Below, piece after piece: positions 26,369 through 33,616 of a stretch of 33,616 nucleotides of DNA. The notes below the pieces were generated by a model. The model did not search any database and was not told where the DNA came from. It was given only the letters and a program-made list of their open reading frames with translations. Numbering within the stretch: the first letter of the stretch is position 1; every line of letters starts with the position of its first letter. The stretch is from an uncultured Desulfovibrionaceae bacterium. GTDB lineage: Bacteria > Desulfobacterota > Desulfovibrionia > Desulfovibrionales > Desulfovibrionaceae. The stretch is taken from assembly GCA_944324045.1 (NCBI GenBank), contig CALUUT010000104.1, positions 1-33,616 of the forward strand. The letters run 5' to 3'. The translations under genes were made by a program, and so were the position numbers.

Positions 26369-26396
26369 ATTTAATGAAAATGAATTTCAAATTCAT
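26369..26396 (+). promoter_or_regulatory. Perfect 17-bp Fur-like palindrome in the intergenic region
   Basis: Positions 26380-26396 read ATGAATTTCAAATTCAT, a perfect 8-1-8 inverted repeat. The 19-mer at 26376 (GAAAATGAATTTCAAATTC) matches the Fur box at 12 of 19 positions. The stretch 26369-26395 shares 24 of 27 bases with the element before the AMP ligase gene, in the opposite orientation. It lies about 340 bp before the hydrolase ATG and about 510 bp from the thioesterase ATG, so which gene it serves is not settled. Confidence 0.5.
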
Positions 26397-26539
26397 AAAA
26401 TATTGCCATACCGGCCAGACAAAGACCCATCCGAAAACGCCGCCAGCACGTGTAAACGCCTTGCCGCCTCATTCTCTTTTGTTTCTCTTCGCTCTTTCAT
26501 CAAAACCAGACTGGCACTGAATCACGCAAGGTCCGCACG

Positions 26540-26559
26540 GCGCCTTGCCACAAAGGCGC
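26540..26559. repeat. GC-rich hairpin GCGCCTT/AAGGCGC
   Basis: Perfect 7-bp arms with a 6-base loop (GCCACA) stand in otherwise AT-leaning sequence. No T-run follows on either strand, so it is not a standard terminator. It could be part of a structured leader RNA or a remnant of coding sequence. Confidence 0.3.
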
Positions 26560-26666
26560 GATGCACGCTCTTCCAAAAATTTTATCAATATCTTTTCTAT
26601 AGTTATGAAGTATGCGAAACCCTTCCGGAAAAAATGAAGCCGTATTTGCGGTATACAGCGGCAAGT

Positions 26667-26698
26667 TTTTTCGATAGGAACGTTTTTGTGTCGAAAAA
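26667..26698. promoter_or_regulatory. TTTTTCGA/TCGAAAAA inverted repeat before the hydrolase
   Basis: Perfect 8-bp arms flank a 16-bp spacer and end 33 bp before the ATG at 26732. It may be an operator or a hairpin in the leader of the hydrolase mRNA. No regulator can be named from sequence. Confidence 0.35.
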
Positions 26699-26731
26699 CA
26701 ACGTACATTTTCAGCAAAGAAGAGGAGAACC

Positions 26732-27682
26732 ATGCTAAAACGCAGCTTTGTATCCTGTATTGTCGCTCTGCAACTCTTCCTTTTGGCATTGCATGTCCCT
26801 GCAGTACATGCCGAAGAACCTGCATCCGAAATTATTGCTGAAACCTTCCCCCTTGAACGCAACGGCATCCAGCTTCACCTGGAACGCATGACAGTCAAAG
26901 GAGAAAAGCCGCAAAAGCAGATTCTGCTGGTGCATGGCCTTACGTATTCTTCGCATGAATTTGATGTGGACTATGCAGACTATAGCCTGGCCCGCTATCT
27001 GGCGAAGCAGGGCTATGCCGTTTGGCGCGTCGATATCGCCGGTTACGGCGAATCGGAAGAAGTCGCGGACGGCTTTCTTCCGGATTCCGATTATGCCGCC
27101 CAGGATGTGGCCGCGGCCGCCCGGAAAATTCTGGATGTCTCCGGACAAAAGACCCTTGATGTGCTTGGCTGGAGCTGGGGGACAGTGACAAGCGGCCGAT
27201 TTGTCGCGCAGCATCCGGAAATGGTGCGCAAATTGGTTCTGTATGCGCCGATTCTGGTCGGACTGGGCGAAGCGAAGGTGGATAAACCTTTCAACCACAA
27301 CACGTGGGTTCATGCCGCCGGCGATTTTCAGGTGACGCCGTCTGGCGAAATCGACTACGCGATTGTGGAACCGGCCGTGGTCTCCACCTTTCAATCCAAC
27401 AGTTGGCGTTATGACAAGGACTCAAGCCCCAACGGCGGCCGCAGGGATCTGCTCGTAAAAAATTCCGTGCGTCTTATCCCGGTTGACAAAATCACGGTTC
27501 CCACCCTGGTTCTCTGCGGCGACAAGGATCCATATCTGAACCTTGCGCGCATCCGTGAAGCCATGCCGGAACTCCCCAAAGGCTCCAAACTGGAAATCAT
27601 TCCGGGTGCAGCCCATGCCATGATGATGGAAAAACCCTACTACCGTCAATTCCGTCAACAAGTCGTCGACTTTTTAAAATAA
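26732..27682 (+). CDS. Secreted alpha/beta-hydrolase
   Basis: A 316-residue hydrolase with an N-terminal signal peptide (LKRSFVSCIVALQLFLLALHV, cleavage near VHA-EE), so it acts in the periplasm or outside the cell. The fold is shown by ILLVHGLTYSSHEFD (oxyanion region), nucleophile Ser in LGWSWGT, acid Asp in CGDKDPY and His in GAAHAMM, in the right order. GAGGAG precedes the ATG. It is transcribed away from the assembly line and has its own terminator. The substrate is unknown. Proximity to a metallophore cluster allows a role in releasing metal from an ester-linked product, but nothing in the protein shows that. Confidence 0.85.
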   Translation: MLKRSFVSCIVALQLFLLALHVPAVHAEEPASEIIAETFPLERNGIQLHLERMTVKGEKPQKQILLVHGLTYSSHEFDVDYADYSLARYLAKQGYAVWRVDIAGYGESEEVADGFLPDSDYAAQDVAAAARKILDVSGQKTLDVLGWSWGTVTSGRFVAQHPEMVRKLVLYAPILVGLGEAKVDKPFNHNTWVHAAGDFQVTPSGEIDYAIVEPAVVSTFQSNSWRYDKDSSPNGGRRDLLVKNSVRLIPVDKITVPTLVLCGDKDPYLNLARIREAMPELPKGSKLEIIPGAAHAMMMEKPYYRQFRQQVVDFLK

Positions 27683-27709
27683 TAACTAGCGCTTCCGGTT
27701 TGAAATTTG

Positions 27710-27741
27710 GGGCCCCGCGATACGGGGCCCTTTCTTTTTTT
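27710..27741 (+). terminator. Rho-independent terminator after the hydrolase
   Basis: Perfect 8-bp stem GGGCCCCG (27710-27717) and CGGGGCCC (27723-27730) with loop CGATA, followed by TTTCTTTTTTT. It lies 28 bp after the hydrolase stop and ends that one-gene transcript. Confidence 0.95.
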
Positions 27742-27940
27742 GCCGGTCGCGGTCTTTGTTGCACGAATATTTTTCTTTTCCGGCGATGCAGGATCATGTA
27801 CAATCCATATGATTTCACGCCGGCGCGCTGTAAGAGCGCCGCATGCCGAAAATGGCTTTATAGACTCTTCTCCAACTTTTCTCGCGGATTACGGCAAGAT
27901 TCCAAACGCTCTGAAAGCAAACGCCGCAAAGGAAGCAGCC

Positions 27941-28483
27941 ATGCGATATTTTTCAGCATATTATGATTCCCCGGTGGGCAGAATCATGCTGGGCGCGGAC
28001 GAAAGCGCCCTAGCCGGCCTTTGGATTGAAGGACAGAAATACTTTGGCGGCGCTCCTGAAAATGCGTTTATGCACCAGCCGGATTTATTGATCTTCGACC
28101 GCGTCCGAAAATGGCTGGACGCCTATTTCGGGGGGGAAAAACCGGAAATTTCCGATTTACCGCTCGCTCCCAGAGGCAGCGCTTTCAGGCAGAAAGTCTG
28201 GCGCATTTTACGCGACATTCCCTATGGATGCTGGACGACATATGGCAAGATAGCCAAGCAAACAGCCGTTGAACTGACCAGAAAAACCATGTCCAGTCAG
28301 GCAATCGGCGGCGCTGTCGGCCATAATCCCATCTCCATCATCATCCCCTGTCACAGAGTCGTGGGAAGCAACGGAAGTCTGACCGGCTATGCCGGCGGCA
28401 TCCATATAAAAATGAAGCTTCTTGAACTTGAAGGCGTTGACCTGTCGCATTTTTTTGTGCCCAAAAAAGGAACAGCCCTGTAG
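27941..28483 (+). CDS. ogt: Methylated-DNA--protein-cysteine methyltransferase
   Basis: A 180-residue suicide DNA-repair protein that takes alkyl groups from O6-alkylguanine. The acceptor Cys is in IIPCHRVV, preceded by the GSAFRQKVWRILRDIPYG helix and TTYGKIA recognition segment and followed by GYAGG, all as in Ogt/MGMT. The start is set by AAAGGAAG before the ATG at 27941. The frame is open upstream, but those residues are unlike the family and overlap the terminator. It has no adenosine-methylating AdaA domain. It stands alone between two terminator or promoter regions and shows no link to the biosynthetic operon. Confidence 0.95.
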   Translation: MRYFSAYYDSPVGRIMLGADESALAGLWIEGQKYFGGAPENAFMHQPDLLIFDRVRKWLDAYFGGEKPEISDLPLAPRGSAFRQKVWRILRDIPYGCWTTYGKIAKQTAVELTRKTMSSQAIGGAVGHNPISIIIPCHRVVGSNGSLTGYAGGIHIKMKLLELEGVDLSHFFVPKKGTAL

Positions 28484-28575
28484 CGCCTCCCTGCGCGCCC
28501 CCATTCTGAAAACGCCCTTCGCCTGCTTTTAAAACTTCCCCTTGCCGCATGGTCATTTGAGAGAATCAGGCAAGA

Positions 28576-28597
28576 AATAGAGAGAAATAGCTCTATT
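28576..28597. promoter_or_regulatory. Inverted repeat upstream of the DUF362 gene
   Basis: Perfect 7-bp arms AATAGAG and CTCTATT surround an 8-bp spacer; GAAATAG also occurs twice as a direct repeat here. The right arm runs into TTGCTT, a possible -35, about 120 bp before the ATG at 28718. An operator is plausible. The whole space 28484-28717 holds no gene. Confidence 0.4.
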
Positions 28598-28717
28598 GCT
28601 TATAAAAAGACGCAGGTAGGATAAAATCCAAACAGGTTGATTATAGAATCCCGATATGCGGCAAAGGCGCTCATCGATTTTCCAGATGCAGCATGAATTT
28701 AGACAAGGAGCAAAAGC

Positions 28718-29686
28718 ATGACTGGTCACATGTCCCGACGGCGTTTTTTACAAAGCAGCGCTTTTGTCATGGGAGCGCTTGCAGCAGGAATGCTTCCCAA
28801 AAGCGGTCTGGCCGCTGAAGGGGCGCTCCAGAAACCCAAAGTTTTTTTTACACGGGATATCAGCGCTGAAGGGTTGCTGAACGTCTATAAACGCATCAAC
28901 CGGGAGATATACGGCAAAACAGCCATAAAGCTCCATACCGGCGAGCCGCACGGCCCCAATATTCTCCCAAGGGAAATGGTCAAAGCATTTCAGCAAAACA
29001 TTCCGAACAGCGCCATTGTCGAGTGCAATGTTCTCTATTCAAGTCCGCGCCAAACAACGGATGGTCATCGAAAAACCCTGAAAGCAAACGGCTGGACCTT
29101 CTGTCCCGTCGATATTATGGATGAGGATGGCGACGTCAATCTCCCCATTCCGGGCGGGAAATGGCTCAAAGAGGTGGCTGTGGGCAAGCACATTTTAAAC
29201 TACGACTCCATGGTGGTGCTGACCCATTTCAAGGGACACACTATGGGCGGTTTCGGCGGCTCGCTTAAAAACATTTCCATCGGCTGCGCTTCCGGCAAGG
29301 TCGGCAAAGCCCAAATACACAGCGACGGCACAAATCTCTGGGCCGGCGGTCCGCTTTTTATGGAACGCATGGTGGAAGGCGGCAAGGCCATAACCAATCA
29401 TTTCGGCCCGCATATCACATATATCAATGTCCTTAGAAATATGTCCGTGGACTGCGACTGCGCCGGAACCAGCGCCGAAGCGCCCACGACGCCGGACCTG
29501 GGAATTCTTGCCTCAACAGATATTCTTGCCGTGGATCAGGCTTCCGTGGATATGGTATACGCCTTGCCCGAAACACAACGACGCGCTCTTGTGGAACGCA
29601 TTGAAAGCCGCAGCGGCCTGCGCCAGCTTGAATATATGAAAATTCAGGGCATGGGCTCCAATCATTATGAGCTGGTCGCCCTCTGA
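28718..29686 (+). CDS. Tat-exported DUF362-domain protein
   Basis: A 322-residue protein with a twin-arginine signal (SRRRFLQSS, hydrophobic FVMGALAAGMLP, cleavage near GLAA-E), so it is folded, probably with a cofactor, before export. The mature part carries DUF362 features: VLTHFKGHTMGGFGGSLKNIS, GCASGKVGKAQIH and the late TDILAVDQASVDM. No CxxCxxC ferredoxin motif is present, although related proteins often carry one; CDCAG near 247-251 is the only Cys cluster. AAGGAG stands before the ATG at 28718; an ATG four codons on (MSRRR) is an alternative start. It is followed 80 bp later by the LarC-domain gene and is probably co-transcribed with it. Its function is unknown. Confidence 0.85.
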   Translation: MTGHMSRRRFLQSSAFVMGALAAGMLPKSGLAAEGALQKPKVFFTRDISAEGLLNVYKRINREIYGKTAIKLHTGEPHGPNILPREMVKAFQQNIPNSAIVECNVLYSSPRQTTDGHRKTLKANGWTFCPVDIMDEDGDVNLPIPGGKWLKEVAVGKHILNYDSMVVLTHFKGHTMGGFGGSLKNISIGCASGKVGKAQIHSDGTNLWAGGPLFMERMVEGGKAITNHFGPHITYINVLRNMSVDCDCAGTSAEAPTTPDLGILASTDILAVDQASVDMVYALPETQRRALVERIESRSGLRQLEYMKIQGMGSNHYELVAL

Positions 29687-29765
29687 TGTTCTTCCATGCG
29701 CCAGGCAACGCAAGCGTGCGGATGTTCATGCAATCCCGGATGCTGTCGAAGGAGTGTAATACTTT

Positions 29766-30578
29766 ATGAATGAAACAAGCGCGCATCATGAGCATGAAGC
29801 GCCCAAACCTTCATGCTCATGCGCCGATAAAAAAAGCCGGGGCAGTCATATTTTAACCGTCAGAGCCCATTCCGGTTTGTCCGGCGACATGTTTCTTGCC
29901 GGGCTTTTGCGCATGGCGGACATTGATGAAAAAGAAACAGACGCCCTGCTTTCCGCAATCCTTCCCCAACTTTCCGGCTCTGTACGCCTTGTCAGGCGGC
30001 ATGTGCATCACATTGGCGGCTGGCATGCGGAAATTTCTCTCCCGCACGAACATGAGCACCGCACATTGCGGGACATTCTCACGATTATTTCCCAAAGCGC
30101 CATGAGCGAACCAGCCAAACAGTTTGCCGTGGATACGTTCACGCTGCTGGCAAAGGCTGAAAGCACGGTTCATGGGAAAACGCCGGAAGAAATCCACTTT
30201 CATGAAGTCGGCGCGCTCGACAGCATCCTGGATATCTGCATGTCCTGCGAATTGTTCGCCCGGCTTGCGCCATCCCGATTTGTGGTCAGCCCGTTGCCGA
30301 TTGCGGATGGCGCTGCGCACTGCGCCCATGGCATTATTCCGGTCCCGGCGCCGGCTGTCCTGGAACTTCTTGAAGGGGTTCCAGTCCGTCCCTTTCCTGG
30401 CGAGGGAGAAACCGTCACGCCTACGGCAATCGCGCTGCTTCATGGGTTTAAAGCGACATACGGACCTTGGCCCTGCATGCAGATGCAAAAGCAGGCTCTG
30501 GTATATGGAACGCGCATTTTCACCGATGCCCCCAATGGGGCGGTTTTTGCCTATGGCGCGGAGCAAGCGGCTTTTTAA
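29766..30578 (+). CDS. larC: LarC N-terminal-domain (DUF111) protein
   Basis: A 270-residue homologue of the first domain of LarC, the CTP-dependent nickel insertase that completes the nickel-pincer cofactor of lactate racemase. Signatures are SGLSGDMFLAGLL, HFHEVGALDSILDI, PVPAPAVLELLEG and EGETVTPTAIALL. The N-terminus is metal-ligand rich (HHEHEAPKPSCSC). The protein stops at the domain boundary. In known LarC a second, CTP-binding domain (LarC2) follows, in Lactiplantibacillus by ribosomal frameshift. Only about 200 bp remain before the convergent regulator gene, with no matching frame, so LarC2 is absent here. GAAGGAG lies before the ATG. The DUF362 gene lies just upstream. larB and larE are not in the window. 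Confidence 0.82.
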   Translation: MNETSAHHEHEAPKPSCSCADKKSRGSHILTVRAHSGLSGDMFLAGLLRMADIDEKETDALLSAILPQLSGSVRLVRRHVHHIGGWHAEISLPHEHEHRTLRDILTIISQSAMSEPAKQFAVDTFTLLAKAESTVHGKTPEEIHFHEVGALDSILDICMSCELFARLAPSRFVVSPLPIADGAAHCAHGIIPVPAPAVLELLEGVPVRPFPGEGETVTPTAIALLHGFKATYGPWPCMQMQKQALVYGTRIFTDAPNGAVFAYGAEQAAF

Positions 30579-30728
30579 CCGTGCGTTTCGTTCCCCTTTC
30601 TGCATAATGCCGGACAAACGTCTATAGGCTTTGCCGGAAAAGGCAGAGGCCGGTCAGACGGACCGGAAACGCAGGCGCAAATACAGCGAAACTCCGGGCC
30701 TAAAAGACGTTCTCTGTTTTGCGCGTTC

Positions 30729-30757
30729 TGAAAAGAGGCCGCCAGAGGGCGGCTCCA
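30729..30757 (-). terminator. Probable terminator of the two-component operon
   Basis: Read on the minus strand, GCCGCC (30753-30748), loop CTCT and GGCGGC (30743-30738) form a stem followed by CTCTTTTC. It lies about 35 bp after the regulator stop. The T-run is short, so the call is moderate. Confidence 0.6.
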
Positions 30758-30787
30758 CACAAGCGGGCCGCCAGATTTGGCATGCCG

Positions 30788-32209
30788 TCACCGCCGGGTC
30801 AGATTGAATTTTTTCAGTTTGTACTGAAGGGTTCTTCTTGATATCCCAAGCGCTTCCGCCGTCTTTTCGCGATGCCCGTCAAACGCCTTAAGGGCGCGGA
30901 TAAGCGTGTCTTTTTCCGCTTCGTCAAGGGACGCAGGCGTGACGTCGCCATTTTGCTGGCCGTCAAAACGCCCTGATTCAGGCCGCGAAGACGGCATTGG
31001 TTGCGCCTGCGACGCCGGCGGCCTGTCAGCGGACGCCGTTTCGCGCATAAGATACGGCGGAAGAACCTCAAGACCAAGCGTATCCGACCGGCACAGGATC
31101 AGGGCTCTTTCCAGCACGTTTTCAAGCTCGCGGACGTTTCCGGGCCAATGGTATTGCGCCAGCGCGGCAAGAAACGCCGGGCTCACGGAACGCACGTTTT
31201 TCCGGTTTTTCCGGGACAACTTATCCAGAAGCCTGCTGACCAGCAAGGGCAAATCTTCCAGGTGTTCACGCAGCGGCGGCGCCAGAATTTCAAGCACATT
31301 CAGACGAAAGTACAGATCTTCCCGAAATGTTCCTTTTTGCACAGCCTGTTTGAGATTTCTGTTGGTCGCCGCAATGATGCGGACATCCACAGCGACGGGC
31401 TGCACGCTGCCTAAAGGCTCGACGACTCTTTCCTGCAGGGCCCGCAACAGTTTCGCCTGCAAAGGAAGCGGCAACTCCCCTACTTCATCAAGAAAAAGCG
31501 TTCCGCCTCTTGCAAGAAGAAAGCGTCCGGGTTTGTCTTTCAGCGCGCCGGTGAACGCGCCCTTTACAAAACCGAACAGCTCGCTTTCCAGAAGTTCGCC
31601 GGGCAAGGCCGCGCAGTTGACTTTAACCAAAGGAGCGCCGGCCCTGTTTGACGCCTCATGCAGGGCCTGAGCAATCAATTCTTTTCCTGTGCCGGATTCG
31701 CCCAGAATGAGAACCGTGGCTTCGCTTGGCCCGGTCTGCCGGATTAATTCCACAAGATCCGTGATTTTCTTGCTTTCGCCCACAATGTATGTGGCCGGAT
31801 CGCCATCGTGAAGCTGACGGCGCAGGTTTTCATTTTCCTGCAGCAACCTTGCGTACTCATAGGCTTTTTCAAGCACAGCTATCAATTCTTCATTATCCGC
31901 CGGCTTTGTCAGATAATCAAACGCCCCGCGTTTCATGGCTTCAACGGCGGATCCCACGGTCCCATACGCTGTGAGCAGGATAACGGGCAGTCCAGGGTAC
32001 ATATCCAGAATACGCGCCAGGGTTTCATGCCCATCCATTCCGGGCATGCGCATATCAAGCAGCACGGCTGTGGGCTTGCTTCGCTCAAGTTCAACAAGGC
32101 ATTCTTCGCCGCTTCCAACTTCTTCCACGTACCAACCCGCATCTTCCATGACGGCTCTGACCATGAGTCTGTGCGAGGCTTCATCATCCACAACCAACAG
32201 TCTTTTCAT
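30788..32209 (-). CDS. Sigma54-dependent NtrC-family response regulator
   Basis: A 473-residue activator. The receiver domain occupies 1-120 with the acidic pair D8-D9, phospho-acceptor Asp52 (LLDMRMPG) and Lys102 (YLTKP). The AAA+ domain spans about 140-375 with Walker A GESGTGKE at 170-177, the sigma54-contacting GAFTGA at 217-222 and Walker B TLFLDEVGEL. A Fis-type helix-turn-helix ends the protein (TAEALGISRRTLQYKLKKF). It overlaps the sensor gene stop by ATGA and is translationally coupled to it. The layout is that of ZraR/HydG-like systems. Targets are sigma54 promoters; I found no clear GG-N10-GC site upstream of genes in this window, so a link to the biosynthetic operon is not shown. 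Confidence 0.95.
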   Translation of the reverse strand: MKRLLVVDDEASHRLMVRAVMEDAGWYVEEVGSGEECLVELERSKPTAVLLDMRMPGMDGHETLARILDMYPGLPVILLTAYGTVGSAVEAMKRGAFDYLTKPADNEELIAVLEKAYEYARLLQENENLRRQLHDGDPATYIVGESKKITDLVELIRQTGPSEATVLILGESGTGKELIAQALHEASNRAGAPLVKVNCAALPGELLESELFGFVKGAFTGALKDKPGRFLLARGGTLFLDEVGELPLPLQAKLLRALQERVVEPLGSVQPVAVDVRIIAATNRNLKQAVQKGTFREDLYFRLNVLEILAPPLREHLEDLPLLVSRLLDKLSRKNRKNVRSVSPAFLAALAQYHWPGNVRELENVLERALILCRSDTLGLEVLPPYLMRETASADRPPASQAQPMPSSRPESGRFDGQQNGDVTPASLDEAEKDTLIRALKAFDGHREKTAEALGISRRTLQYKLKKFNLTRR

Positions 32210-33616
32210 GCTGCCTCCGTGGGAGATTCAACTCCGCCGGGCTGATCCGGCAGAAAGAGAGATACCGTTGTGCCTTCGTTGGGAGCGCTTTCCAGATTGA
32301 TGCGCCCATTATGCTCCTTAATGGTGCGCAACACGAGGGCGAGACCAAGTCCCGTTCCTTTTTTGCGCGTTGTAAAAAAGGGCTCAAAGGCTTGCCCTTT
32401 TACGGTTTGCGACATGCCGCAGCCATTGTCCGACACCATAATCCAAACGCCTTTGGCATCCTCATCCCGCCGGGACGTCAAAGCAATGTTGCGCTCTTCT
32501 TCGGGCAAATCAGCGACAGCCTCAAGGCTGTTCAAAATGAGATTCAGCAACGCCTGTTTGAGCGCATCTTCATCTGCCGTCACCGTAGGGCATTCCAGCA
32601 TGATGCGAAAACGCACCTTCCCGTTTTCCACCTCAAGACGCAACATGTGCTCAAGATCCGCCACAAGACCGGACAATTCCAGAGGACGCGGCGCAATGGG
32701 ACGCGGCCGCGCAAGATATAAAAGATCCGTCACGACCCTGTTGAGACGATCCGCCTCTCGGACCATGGTCTGGGCATAGGTTTCGTCCGGCTGCCGTCCG
32801 ACGAATTTCTTTGCAAAATATTGAGCAAACCCCCTCAACGCGCTTAGCGGATTGCGAATTTCATGCGCCACGCCGGCCGCCAGGGTTCCAACCGCCGCCA
32901 GTTTTTCCACTTCGGAAAGACTTTTTTCCAATTGATGAATTTCCGTGCGATCCCGGATAATGCACAGTCCCTCGTCTTCCTGCTGTTCATCTTCGCGAAA
33001 AGGAAGGCTCAAAATCTCAAGATGCAATCCCCCCTCGTCAAGATGACGCCAACGACCGGAACTGCCTTTCACCTCAAGGCTTGAGGCCACCTGTTTGGGC
33101 AGATCCGAAAGTTTCTGCCCGACCAAAGGCCCGTTTTGCACCCCAAGGATGCGATGGGCCGCAGGATTGGCGCCGCTGATTGTGTTGTCGCGACTGATGA
33201 TGACAAGCCCATCCGGAAGATTGTCCAAGAGCCGCGCCTGAAACCGTTCCAGTTCCACCGCCCGCCCGGCCAGCTTCCTGCGCTTCAAAAAACTCATCCC
33301 CAGAACCCAGGCGACAACCGCCGCGGCAAGCACATACACGGTCTGAAAAAAAGCGCTCTTGCGAAAATCTTCATACACCTTTTCATAGCGGGCGACATCC
33401 ATGGCCACAACGAGAAAAACCGGCGCGCCCGGTTTTACCAGTTGAAGACCATCCTCAAGAAAATCATTGTCATTCCTTCCCGACATGGGAGCGCGCCCAC
33501 CGTCTCTCGCTTCTGGAGAAACAGGCAGATATCCCTGCTGCCTGACCGCCTTGTCTCTGCTGTATGGCCGGCCCCAGCTGCCCCGGTGATCGTCGCGAAG
33601 AGGCTTCACCCGTTTT
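32206..33616 (-). CDS. Sensor histidine kinase, partial (5' end outside window)
   Basis: The C-terminal 470 or so residues of a membrane sensor kinase; the frame is open to the window edge, so the true start and the first membrane segment are missing. Visible in order: the end of a periplasmic sensor region, a membrane segment (VYVLAAAVVAWVLGMSFL), a PAS domain (LLDNLPDGLVIISRD), the HisKA H-box GVAHEIRNPL with the phosphorylated His, and the ATPase domain with NLILNSLEA, DNGCGM and GTGLGL. The visible sensor part has no metal-binding His/Cys cluster. It is coupled to the NtrC-type regulator gene and resembles ZraS/AtoS-type kinases. The stimulus cannot be told from this fragment. Confidence 0.93.
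   Translation of the reverse strand, partial: KRVKPLRDDHRGSWGRPYSRDKAVRQQGYLPVSPEARDGGRAPMSGRNDNDFLEDGLQLVKPGAPVFLVVAMDVARYEKVYEDFRKSAFFQTVYVLAAAVVAWVLGMSFLKRRKLAGRAVELERFQARLLDNLPDGLVIISRDNTISGANPAAHRILGVQNGPLVGQKLSDLPKQVASSLEVKGSSGRWRHLDEGGLHLEILSLPFREDEQQEDEGLCIIRDRTEIHQLEKSLSEVEKLAAVGTLAAGVAHEIRNPLSALRGFAQYFAKKFVGRQPDETYAQTMVREADRLNRVVTDLLYLARPRPIAPRPLELSGLVADLEHMLRLEVENGKVRFRIMLECPTVTADEDALKQALLNLILNSLEAVADLPEEERNIALTSRRDEDAKGVWIMVSDNGCGMSQTVKGQAFEPFFTTRKKGTGLGLALVLRTIKEHNGRINLESAPNEGTTVSLFLPDQPGGVESPTEAA

Larger units (their letters stand above)
25869..26731. other. AT-rich intergenic region between divergent genes
   Basis: About 860 bp without a convincing gene, between the minus-strand thioesterase and the plus-strand hydrolase. 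Positions about 26040-26400 are extremely AT-rich, unlike the surrounding genes. 26400-26640 returns to mixed composition and has only frames without a good start or known motifs, so it may be decayed coding sequence. The region must hold the promoters of both flanking genes. Several inverted repeats in it are listed separately. Confidence 0.6.

Noticed and set aside
26361-26738. A 125-codon frame in the AT-rich intergenic region
   Set aside because: It has no ribosome-binding site, its composition shifts along its length, it overlaps the hydrolase start, and it has no recognisable motif.
27742-27940. N-terminal extension of the Ogt protein
   Set aside because: The extra residues run back into the hydrolase terminator and match no family, while the ATG at 27941 has a good ribosome-binding site.
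30650-30666. CCGGTC/GACCGG hairpin after the LarC-domain gene
   Set aside because: The stem is perfect but short and no T-run follows, so a terminator cannot be claimed.

Overview
The window is dominated by one long minus-strand operon (about 25.9 kb down to position 1) that encodes a hybrid NRPS/PKS assembly line of the yersiniabactin/pyochelin type. In transcription order it holds a type II thioesterase, an Sfp-type phosphopantetheinyl transferase, an aryl-acid AMP ligase, an NRPS (ArCP-Cy-A[stuffed]-PCP-Cy-A-PCP), a PKS (KS-AT-KR-carrier), an NRPS (Cy-A[stuffed]-PCP-TE), a possible 69-aa peptide, a crotonyl-CoA carboxylase/reductase (Ccr) homologue, and an envelope set (LolA-like protein, DUF1302-type outer-membrane protein, RND/MMPL transporter). 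The last gene has an in-frame TAA after codon 230, beyond which the reading frame and the homology continue off the window edge.

How the genes should work together: the AMP ligase loads an aryl acid on the ArCP. Two Cys modules build two thiazoline-type rings, the PKS adds one ketide unit and reduces it, and the last NRPS adds a third Cys-like unit and releases the product. The main departure from yersiniabactin is at the ketide step. The PKS has no methyltransferase. Instead the operon carries a Ccr with an intact CO2 pocket and small residues at the two positions reported to open the pocket to medium-chain enoyl-CoAs, and the AT has an RAGH motif instead of HAFH or YASH. I infer an alkylmalonyl-CoA extender and a yersiniabactin-like metallophore with an alkyl branch in place of the gem-dimethyl group. 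No salicylate synthase, thiazoline reductase, TonB receptor or importer is in the window.

To the right is an approximately 860-bp AT-rich intergenic region with several inverted repeats. One is a perfect 17-bp Fur-like palindrome lying in a 27-bp element, 24 bases of which recur upstream of the AMP ligase gene. Beyond it on the plus strand are a secreted alpha/beta hydrolase with a strong terminator, an Ogt-type DNA methyltransferase, a Tat-exported DUF362 protein and a LarC N-terminal-domain protein lacking LarC2. At the right edge, on the minus strand, lies a sigma54 two-component pair (sensor kinase running off the window, NtrC-type regulator).

Organism: a Gram-negative bacterium (outer-membrane protein, LolA-like protein, Tat substrate, sigma54 regulation) with moderate GC in genes. 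The DUF362, LarC and NtrC-type complement would suit an anaerobic deltaproteobacterium such as the Desulfovibrionales, but that is a guess from gene content.
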